This document shows, piece after piece, positions 1 to 7,114 of a stretch of DNA of 32,866 bases. The DNA is from an uncultured Clostridia bacterium (lineage in GTDB: Bacteria; Bacillota; Clostridia; Christensenellales; Borkfalkiaceae). A model generated the notes under the pieces. The model was not told the origin of the DNA and did no database searches. It worked only from the letters and a program-made list of their open reading frames with translations. The DNA is taken from positions 1 through 32,866 of the forward strand of contig CANREJ010000013.1 in the NCBI GenBank assembly GCA_947629665.1. Reading direction: 5' to 3'. Each line of letters starts with the position of its first letter. Position 1 is the first letter of the stretch. The translations under genes were made by a program, and so were the position numbers.

Positions 1-87
1 AAAATCACTTCCATAAGCATAACCTACACCTCAAACTCCTACTCTGTATCTCTGTTAATTTCCTTTGTTTATTAAATCATCTCAATT

Positions 88-132
88 AAGACAGAAACTC
101 CCGGTATATCCGGGAGTTTCTGTCTTTATTTA
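88..132 (+). terminator. Rho-independent terminator of the upstream gene
   Basis: A perfect 17-bp stem (88-104 with 110-126) closes a 5-nt TATAT loop and is followed by a short T-rich tail. The gene it would end lies left of the window. Bases 1-87 are A/T-rich and show no coding signal. Confidence 0.85.
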
Positions 133-220
133 AAAACCCGGCGGATATTCTTCGGCTTGGGTTGTTAAATATTTTTTAAGAAATAGGCTTTCTTGTTATT
201 TATATTGGCCAAATTAAATT

Positions 221-251
221 ACGCCGCTCATCAGAGCGGCGTAGGTTTTTT
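221..251 (+). terminator. Second intrinsic terminator
   Basis: A 9-bp GC-rich stem (221-229 with 234-242) has a 4-nt ATCA loop and is followed by six Ts (246-251). Its ACGCCGC stem start resembles the terminator at 24,972-25,003. Two terminators in a row suggest strong insulation of the locus that follows. Confidence 0.85.
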
Positions 252-293
252 ACGCTGAAATACTTAATTTTGGCTGTTTTTGCCGTAAAAAAA

Positions 294-334
294 TACAGAA
301 AAATCACCAATATAAGCCGTTGATTTTTTCTGTA
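294..334. repeat. A/T-rich inverted repeat
   Basis: The arms 294-306 and 321-334 are complementary apart from one bulged base and flank a 14-nt loop. The T-run follows on the reverse-strand side, but no reverse-strand gene is present to terminate. Nothing else is recognisable between the terminator at 251 and the operator at 365. Confidence 0.4.
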
Positions 335-364
335 AAAAGGCATATTAAAGTTAAACGTATTGTT

Positions 365-432
365 GCAGATATTTCGACTTAATTGCAGTTTTAGCGCATT
401 GAAGTGAAAGTTTGATATTGTTAAAATATAAT
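365..432 (+). promoter_or_regulatory. Promoter of Unit A with a direct-repeat operator
   Basis: Two 11-bp direct repeats, GCAGATATTTC (365-375) and GCAGTTTTAGC (385-395), lie exactly 20 bp apart. They are followed after 3 bp by a -35-like TTGAAG (399-404), a 17-bp spacer and TAAAAT (422-427). A second -10-like TATAAT lies at 427-432. The same layout recurs before Unit B at 16,576-16,638. Such repeats are typical of AraC-family activator sites, and the YesN-type regulator at 10,141 is the obvious candidate ligand (inference). Confidence 0.65.
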
Positions 433-459
433 CGGAAGATAAATAATCGGGGAAAATGT

Positions 460-2796
460 ATGGCGAGCCTTAACTTAAAAAACATATATAAAGTTTATCC
501 CAACGGTACAAAGGCGGTAAACGACTTTTCGATGGATATCGAAGATAAGGAGTTTATCGTGTTTGTGGGGCCTTCCGGTTGCGGCAAATCAACGGTTTTG
601 CGAATGATTGCCGGACTTGAAGAAATCAGCGCTGGCGAGCTTAAAATAGACGATATTGTTGTAAACGACGTAGATTGCAAAAACAGGGATACGGCAATGG
701 TATTCCAGAACTATGCCCTGTATCCGCATATGACGGTTGCCGACAATATGGCTTTCCCGTTAAAGATGACCAAACTCACAAAGGAACAAAAGGCTCAATT
801 AAAAATCAGGGTAGACGAAAAATATCCGCGCGTTTTAACAAAGTCGAGCTGTCAAAAAGCGGCAAAAAAGCAGATAATTTCAAAGTTAAAACAAGATAAC
901 GGCGGCAAACTGCCCAAAGGATATAAACTTACTGAGGAAGACCAAAGGCAAATAAGTCAAATTGCCGGGGAAATGTTTGCCGCATATCAAGCAAAGGCAA
1001 AGAACAACGGCGAAGTAAAAAAGATATATAAAGAAGGCAAGAAAGTGAATTTGTCCGCCGAGGACAAAAAGGCGGTTTCCCAAAGATTGAAAGAGGAGTA
1101 TCCCCGCTCCGTTAAAAATTTTTTACTCAAACCCGCACATTATATGGCTGTAAAGCACGCATATGTGGCGGCAATCAGGGAGGAGCGCAACCTTCAACGC
1201 CCCATATCATTTGTAAATAATTTTTTAAGGCCGCTTCACACGTCGTTTAAAAAACGCGACGAAATGTATGAACGGGTGATAAAAATTGCCGAAATTTTGG
1301 GGCTTGAAGAATATCTCGGAGTAAAACCCGGAGCGATGAGCGGCGGACAAAGACAGCGCGTTGCGTTGGGTCGCGCGATGGTGCGTAACCCCAAAGTATT
1401 TTTGCTGGATGAACCGCTCTCCAATCTCGACGCAAAGCTCAGAACCCAAATGCGCAGTGAAATTACAAAACTTCACAACAGGCTTCAAACTACGTTTATA
1501 TACGTTACGCACGACCAAGTCGAGGCGATGACCATGGGCGACAGGATTGTCGTGATGAAGAAGGGGAGAATACAGCAGACAGACACGCCCATAAATCTAT
1601 ACACGTATCCCGAAAATCTTTTCGTGGCGGGATTTATAGGAACACCCTCGATGAACTTTTTCGACGCCGTTGTGGAATGTGATGGCGACAGTGCCTGCGT
1701 AACTTTTGCGGGCGACAAAAAATTGTCCTTCTCGGCCGAATATTTGAAAAAGTTTGAGAGGAAATACCTCGGCAAAGAGGTGGTTTTGGGAGTCCGCCCC
1801 GAAGATTTTGTAATCTCCGGCGACGGCATAGAGTGCGTTGTACTCAATTCGGAAATGCTGGGAAGCGAAACTCTTTTATACTGCGACTTCGACACACAGA
1901 ACGTTACCAATTACGAAAGCGGCAAGTATCCGTTCATAGTTAAAACGGAGGGTGTTTTCGTCTGTGCGAGCGGCGAAAAGATAAAAGTAAATATCAACTT
2001 CGCAAGAGCGCATTATTTCGATAAAGAGAGCGAAGAGAGCGTAATGAAACGCTTTGTAAGCTATAATGATTTACCCGTTAAAGTATCTGGCGGCAAATTG
2101 AATTTGGGCGGTAATTTCATAACTTTGCCGCCTGCGCTTGCAAATCTCGACGGAGAGTACGACATTGTTTTCCCCTCCGACGCGGTTTGCGCCGGCGGCG
2201 GGCTTGAAGCCGAAGTTATAGAATGTGAACACTTAAAGCAAGGTTGGCTTGCACGGCTTAAAATGGGCGCGCAAAAATTGTACGCGCTGTTTGAAAGTGA
2301 AGTTTCGGGAAAAATCAACGTCGGCATACTCTGGCATAAAGTTTCGTTCGGTCGCAACGGCGAACCGATAAAAAGCGCGCTTAAAACGCAAAATATTTTT
2401 AATGTAAAACTCGTCAAGCGCAAACTCACGCCCGAACAGAAAAAACAGCTTCCAGAAAACGAGCAAAGAGATTTCGATGTGGACGTGCTGTGCGGGGAAG
2501 CCGTGCTCACCTGTCCCGTTGCGGTAGTAAAAAGACTTTTAAGCGCAAGCGACAGGAAGTTGTTTGGAATAGATATGCAACTCATTTTCGACGAGAAATC
2601 GTTGACGGACGGCTCTTCGTTTACAGCCGAAATAACCGAAAGATACGATTACGGCACGGGGCAATTTGCGCTTTGCAAATGTCTCGGAACGGAAGTGGTG
2701 TTGCCGATAGACAAAGATACAGATAAATTATGCTTCGGGATTGATTTAAATACCGCAAGCATTTACGACGATAACCTCGGCATCAAAATCACCTGA
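460..2796 (+). CDS. CUT1-type sugar ABC transporter ATPase (MalK/MsmK/UgpC family) with a large insertion
   Basis: Cytoplasmic ATPase of the MalK/MsmK/UgpC type that powers sugar importers. It has Walker [10 protein letters not shown] (residues 37-45), Q-loop VFQNYALYP (81-89), signature SGGQRQR (from 294), Walker B FLLDEP (Asp317, Glu318), an H-loop in VTHDQ and a C-terminal TOBE region containing GVRPEDF. The ATG at 460 is chosen because the upstream in-frame TTG at 412 lies inside the promoter; a GGGG ribosome site is at 449-452. At 778 residues it is about twice the family's usual ~370. Some 158 extra residues, Lys/Glu-rich and probably helical, sit between Q-loop and signature, where about 50 are normal. 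The C-terminus carries about 250 extra residues that look like a second TOBE-like region. Unit B lacks an ATPase, so this one probably serves it. Confidence 0.93.
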   Translation: MASLNLKNIYKVYPNGTKAVNDFSMDIEDKEFIVFVGPSGCGKSTVLRMIAGLEEISAGELKIDDIVVNDVDCKNRDTAMVFQNYALYPHMTVADNMAFPLKMTKLTKEQKAQLKIRVDEKYPRVLTKSSCQKAAKKQIISKLKQDNGGKLPKGYKLTEEDQRQISQIAGEMFAAYQAKAKNNGEVKKIYKEGKKVNLSAEDKKAVSQRLKEEYPRSVKNFLLKPAHYMAVKHAYVAAIREERNLQRPISFVNNFLRPLHTSFKKRDEMYERVIKIAEILGLEEYLGVKPGAMSGGQRQRVALGRAMVRNPKVFLLDEPLSNLDAKLRTQMRSEITKLHNRLQTTFIYVTHDQVEAMTMGDRIVVMKKGRIQQTDTPINLYTYPENLFVAGFIGTPSMNFFDAVVECDGDSACVTFAGDKKLSFSAEYLKKFERKYLGKEVVLGVRPEDFVISGDGIECVVLNSEMLGSETLLYCDFDTQNVTNYESGKYPFIVKTEGVFVCASGEKIKVNINFARAHYFDKESEESVMKRFVSYNDLPVKVSGGKLNLGGNFITLPPALANLDGEYDIVFPSDAVCAGGGLEAEVIECEHLKQGWLARLKMGAQKLYALFESEVSGKINVGILWHKVSFGRNGEPIKSALKTQNIFNVKLVKRKLTPEQKKQLPENEQRDFDVDVLCGEAVLTCPVAVVKRLLSASDRKLFGIDMQLIFDEKSLTDGSSFTAEITERYDYGTGQFALCKCLGTEVVLPIDKDTDKLCFGIDLNTASIYDDNLGIKIT

Positions 2797-2798
2797 CA

Positions 2799-4442
2799 AT
2801 GAAAAAGTTTTTTGTGGTTTTCTTCATTATATTCTCCTTATTGGCTATTTCCGGATGCGCCGATAATGGCGCGTCCGGAGAAATGCCGGAGCCTGACGGA
2901 AAAAACTCCGCGGTTAGTGTAAGCGAAATTCCGCAGGGCGTAAACAGGTATGAGGGAGCCGAAATATATATTGGAGATAAAAAAATTCCCGCTTATTCGG
3001 CAATGGTAAACGTCTCCCAAATTTGGTCGGGAAACGACTATCAGAGGACGGAGAGCGGAGTTTGCCTGCTTGAACTCGACGGCACGGCAACAGTTAAGGT
3101 CAAACCCAAAACGCAGATAAATTACGCCTCGGTCGTGCGCCCATTGTCGGCAAAAATAACGCCGGTTGCCAACTTGCAGGACAACACGCTCACTTTCAAC
3201 TTCAAAAGCGCGGGGGAATACGTCCTCGAAATAAACGGCAACGCCTACGATGCAATACACTTTTTCATAAGCCCGCCGGACGAAAACGGAATAGAAAATT
3301 ATACGGGATATGGCAATACCGTTGTTTTCAATGCGGGGCTGCACACTTCCGCCAACGACAGCCGCATTAAGGCCGACAACACTATTGCGCTTTCAGGCAA
3401 CACTCTTGTCTATCTTGAAGACGGCGCGGTGGTGCGCGGAAGATTTGTGGCAAACAACGCAAGCAACATAGCCATAGCCGGGCGGGGAGTTATAGACGGC
3501 AGCGCGTTTGAAAGGGACGCAGTTAAGGGGACTGTTACCGTTCCGCTCGAATTCAATTACTGCAAAAATATCAAATTACAGGATTTTTCCGTCCTCGACC
3601 CCGCAGGCTGGTGTGTGAATTTCTATTTTACCGAAAGTTCCCAAATTAACAACATAAAAATAATCACATCGCGCTCTAACGGCGACGGAATTTCGTTGCA
3701 ATCGTGCAAGGATATAACCGTAGACGGGTGCTTCGTCCGCACGTGGGACGATTCGCTCGTAGTCAAAAATTATCCCCGCTGGGACAACAGAAATATCCAC
3801 GGCGAAACGGAGAACATAACGTTTAAAAATTGTACGGTCTGGACGGACCTTGCGCAGAGCATGGAGATAGGTTATGAAACGGTGGGGGTCAAGTTTGAAA
3901 AAGTAACCTTCCAAAACATAACCGTACTGCACGCAATGCACCTGGCCGCGATGAGCATACACAACGCCAACAACGCCGAAATAAAGGACGTAACTTTTAA
4001 AGATATAACCATAGAGGACGGCAAAAACTCATCGGATGGGGTCGGGCTCATAGATTTCAGGGTGTTGTACAGCAGCACTTGGTCAGATCAACACACCTCG
4101 CCCACGGCTCTCGGCAACGTAAACGGAGTTACCGTGGAAAACGTAAAAGTTGTGTCCGCCCGCAGATTCGGCGGAACGGTAGGCGGTTGCAAAGACGTGC
4201 GGGCGGGCTTTGAAAGCGACCACTTTGTAGAAAACGTTTTAATTAAAAACGTATCCCTTGCGGGTAACCGCCCGACGGCGGAAAATTGCAATTTTTCATT
4301 GGCCGAAAAATATCTGCGTGCGTTTGAGTTTTTACAGGAGGAAAACTTCGAAGTTACGGGCGCGGAATTTGTGTTTACCCAAACGGAAGATTATCTCAGG
4401 CAATTCAACGGCGGATGTAACGTTCGCATAAATCCGGTTTGA
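2799..4442 (+). CDS. Secreted beta-helix glycoside hydrolase lipoprotein (clan GH-N, GH28/GH49-like)
   Basis: Surface lipoprotein likely to cleave a polysaccharide. A signal peptide ends in the lipobox ISGC (Cys20). An N-terminal beta-sandwich (about 35-165) containing VRPLS resembles the GH49 N-domain. It is followed by a right-handed beta-helix with repeated short segments such as ENITFKNCTVW. The motif NGD (Asp296) followed by DD (Asp317, Asp318) matches the catalytic Asp layout of GH28 polygalacturonases. The GH28 GHG motif is absent; QSMEIGYE stands at that position. The start lies 2 nt after the ATPase stop with no clear ribosome site, so translation is probably coupled. The neighbouring GH65 phosphorylases favour an alpha-glucan substrate (dextran-, nigeran- or pullulan-like) over pectin, which is inference. 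Confidence 0.8.
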   Translation: MKKFFVVFFIIFSLLAISGCADNGASGEMPEPDGKNSAVSVSEIPQGVNRYEGAEIYIGDKKIPAYSAMVNVSQIWSGNDYQRTESGVCLLELDGTATVKVKPKTQINYASVVRPLSAKITPVANLQDNTLTFNFKSAGEYVLEINGNAYDAIHFFISPPDENGIENYTGYGNTVVFNAGLHTSANDSRIKADNTIALSGNTLVYLEDGAVVRGRFVANNASNIAIAGRGVIDGSAFERDAVKGTVTVPLEFNYCKNIKLQDFSVLDPAGWCVNFYFTESSQINNIKIITSRSNGDGISLQSCKDITVDGCFVRTWDDSLVVKNYPRWDNRNIHGETENITFKNCTVWTDLAQSMEIGYETVGVKFEKVTFQNITVLHAMHLAAMSIHNANNAEIKDVTFKDITIEDGKNSSDGVGLIDFRVLYSSTWSDQHTSPTALGNVNGVTVENVKVVSARRFGGTVGGCKDVRAGFESDHFVENVLIKNVSLAGNRPTAENCNFSLAEKYLRAFEFLQEENFEVTGAEFVFTQTEDYLRQFNGGCNVRINPV

Positions 4443-4461
4443 CGAAGAAGGAGGAATAAGT

Positions 4462-7077
4462 ATGAAAATAAAGAGAGTGTTACCCTGCGTGGTTGCGGCG
4501 TTACTTGTGTGTACGGCTACCGCAATGACGGCGTGCGGTCCAAAAGAGCCCGAACCCGAAAACCCGCAGACAGGTGCGCCCCAAATCGAACAGCCCACAA
4601 AAACGGTAACGGAGAGCAAACTCACCGTTTACGACGGCCCCGAACTTTTGGAAAGCTCGTCCAAATTGAAGGCCTACGTCGAGGGTGAGGAGTTGTTCGT
4701 CTATGATACCCGCGTAAACCACAACAGAATTTTCAGCTACACCTATTCGCAGGACGAAGGACAGGTGGTTAGCTTCGATTTCGAAGGCAAGGTGCATATG
4801 CATGTGGAAATTACCGGCGCTACGGCTTTAACGGACGTTGTCGTCCGCCCCTTGTCGTATGAAATCAAACCTGCCGTTTCGGGGAATACCGTTGAGTTTG
4901 ATTTGCAGTATTCGGCAAACTACACGTTGGAGTACAACGACGGCACGGTTACTGACGCGGCCGATAACGCCCTTCATATCTTCGCAAACCCCATCGAAGA
5001 AAATCCGGTAACCGCCGATAATGTGCCCGCAAACACGATATATATCGGCCCCGGCGTGTATTCGGCAAGCGCGATCCCCATGGCAAGCAACCAAACGCTC
5101 TATCTTGCGGGCGGCGCGTACGTGTACGGCCAGGTCAGGGCGGAAAATCTCGAAAATATCACCATAAGGGGCCGCGGCATTATAAGCGGTGAAATTTACG
5201 ATAGAAAGGCCGCCGCCGAATACACCCTGCCAATCGAACTTCGCTTCTGCAAAAACGTGAAGATAGAGGGCATATCCATTCTCGACCCCGCGGGCTGGGC
5301 TGTTACGCTCTATCACAGCGAAAATATCCAAATAGACAACCTGAAAATCATAACGGCAAGGGCCAACGGCGACGGAATTTCCGTTCAGTCCTGCAAAGAC
5401 GTAAAAGTTACGGGCGGGTTCGTGAGGACTTTCGACGATTCCCTCGTCGTCAAAAATACCGACAGGGGCGATACCGAAAATATAACTTTTGATAACGTAG
5501 TAGTATGGACGGACTTGGCGCAGAGCATGGAAGTGGGCTTTGAAACCAACGGCGCGGTCATGAAAGATATAACTTTCAAAAATATAACCGTACTGCACAA
5601 CTACCATAAAGCGGCAATGTCCATTCACAACAGCGACGACGCGGTAATATCCAACGTCGTTTACGAGAGCATAACCATCGAGGACGGCCGTATGCTCGGC
5701 GACAACCGGAACGACGGCGAAAACGACTTCCTCATCGATATTACCATCGCATACAGCCAGGAGTGGTCCAAGTCGGATGAACGGGGAAAGATAGACGGCG
5801 TAAGGTTCGAAAATATCAAGGTTTTGGAACTTGCCGACAGTGTCGCCTGCCGTATCAACGGTTGGGGCTCGCAAAACAACGTGCAAAATGTAACCGTCAA
5901 AGGCGTTGAAATAGAAGGGGAAGAGATAGACGGCGTTGAAAAATTAAAACTTGCTTATAATACTTACGTCAGCGATGTTTCGGTGAACAAGGTTGATTAC
6001 GAAATTTTCGGGGCGGGCGTAAAACTGCCCTACAAACTTGAACTTGCCGCAGGTTCTGCGGTTGCAAAAACGGTGAAAGATACCGTCCACCAGGACGGCC
6101 TCGAAGTGCCCGACTTTGCCATTTTAGACGTGCAGGAATCCTACATGGGCGTGCGCCGCGACATGTCAACCGTTCAGGCTTCGGTAACGCACGGCAAGGG
6201 CACGAGAGTCGGCGATAGCTACGACGATGGGAGCGGTGCGTTCGACAGTGCGGAAAATCCCATTTCAAATGCTTTCGACGGCCACAGAAATACGACATTC
6301 AAGATAAAGGGTTGGACGAACGAGACCGACGAATTTGCTGCAATAACCCTCGACTTCGGCGAAAAACTCCCCGCAGGAAGTGTGAGCGTGGTAAGGGTAT
6401 ATCTCCCCGAAGACAGCGCGTTTGTATACGATTTTACGATAAGCGTTTTCAACAAAAAGGAAATCACCGGCAATTTTGCCCGCAGTCTCAATTCATCAAT
6501 ATACACGGCAACTCCCGCCACGGGCAATTACTTCGACATAAGGCTTTCGGCCAAACTTGAAAGCAGTGCGCTGCAACTCCGTTTCTTCCGCACAAAGGGA
6601 ATGACAAGCCAGCAAACGCTTGAAATCGGCGAAATACAGCTGTATCCCTGCTCGCTTTCAACCACAAAGGCCATTACCGATTCCACCAAGTATTTCGACG
6701 TGTACGGCCCCGATAACCTCGTAGACGGCAACGAGAACACCTATTGGGAGACTTCTCCCACCGACTGCAACGGAGCATATCTCACGGTTGACCTGGGCAA
6801 ACAGTGCAGTATTTCCAATATCGTTATGCACCTGCCGCCCCTTCTCACGTGGGAAGCGCGCGTCCAGCGGATAGAAATTCTTGTCAGCACGGACGGTACA
6901 CAATTCAACACGGCGGTTGCCCAAACGGACTATACCTTCGACCCTATGACGGGCAATGTAAACAGCATAACGCTGACTTCGCCCGTTTCCGCAAGATATA
7001 TAAAACTTGTGTGGGCTTCAAACAGTTCTTCTCGCTACGGCGCGCAGCTCTCCGAGCTGTACGTCTACGGCGAATGA
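4462..7077 (+). CDS. Beta-helix glycoside hydrolase lipoprotein with two F5/8-type-C domains
   Basis: Paralogue of the preceding gene with a longer C-terminus, preceded by a good AGGAGG site. The signal peptide ends in MTAC (Cys25) and a Pro/Glu-rich linker follows. The N-terminal beta-sandwich again contains VRPLS. The beta-helix carries NGD (Asp304) and DD (Asp325, Asp326), with the same WTDLAQSME segment in place of GHG. From about residue 590 there are two galactose-binding-like F5/8-type-C (CBM32-like) modules. The second has the typical opening LVDGNENTYWET and the ending ARYIKLVW. The enzyme is probably lipid-anchored and holds the glycan through these modules. Substrate specificity cannot be read from the sequence; an alpha-glucan is inferred from the locus. 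Confidence 0.82.
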   Translation: MKIKRVLPCVVAALLVCTATAMTACGPKEPEPENPQTGAPQIEQPTKTVTESKLTVYDGPELLESSSKLKAYVEGEELFVYDTRVNHNRIFSYTYSQDEGQVVSFDFEGKVHMHVEITGATALTDVVVRPLSYEIKPAVSGNTVEFDLQYSANYTLEYNDGTVTDAADNALHIFANPIEENPVTADNVPANTIYIGPGVYSASAIPMASNQTLYLAGGAYVYGQVRAENLENITIRGRGIISGEIYDRKAAAEYTLPIELRFCKNVKIEGISILDPAGWAVTLYHSENIQIDNLKIITARANGDGISVQSCKDVKVTGGFVRTFDDSLVVKNTDRGDTENITFDNVVVWTDLAQSMEVGFETNGAVMKDITFKNITVLHNYHKAAMSIHNSDDAVISNVVYESITIEDGRMLGDNRNDGENDFLIDITIAYSQEWSKSDERGKIDGVRFENIKVLELADSVACRINGWGSQNNVQNVTVKGVEIEGEEIDGVEKLKLAYNTYVSDVSVNKVDYEIFGAGVKLPYKLELAAGSAVAKTVKDTVHQDGLEVPDFAILDVQESYMGVRRDMSTVQASVTHGKGTRVGDSYDDGSGAFDSAENPISNAFDGHRNTTFKIKGWTNETDEFAAITLDFGEKLPAGSVSVVRVYLPEDSAFVYDFTISVFNKKEITGNFARSLNSSIYTATPATGNYFDIRLSAKLESSALQLRFFRTKGMTSQQTLEIGEIQLYPCSLSTTKAITDSTKYFDVYGPDNLVDGNENTYWETSPTDCNGAYLTVDLGKQCSISNIVMHLPPLLTWEARVQRIEILVSTDGTQFNTAVAQTDYTFDPMTGNVNSITLTSPVSARYIKLVWASNSSSRYGAQLSELYVYGE

Positions 7078-7114
7078 AATCAAATAAAAAAATAATTATA
7101 AGGGGAAAAATCTT

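Noticed and set aside
294-334. Reverse-strand terminator
   Set aside because: The T-run orientation fits, but no reverse-strand gene ends here; kept only as an inverted repeat.
412-459. Upstream TTG start adding 16 residues to the ABC ATPase
   Set aside because: It lies inside the predicted promoter, has no ribosome site, and family members start near MASLNLKNIYK.
4828-5886. Long reverse-strand open frame (about 350 codons) opposite the second beta-helix gene
   Set aside because: Composition is that of an antisense shadow: no ribosome site, no recognisable motifs, and the forward gene has clear domains.
2799-7077. Calling the two beta-helix proteins polygalacturonases
   Set aside because: The GHG motif is missing, the N-domain is GH49-like and the locus contains glucoside phosphorylases rather than uronate genes.
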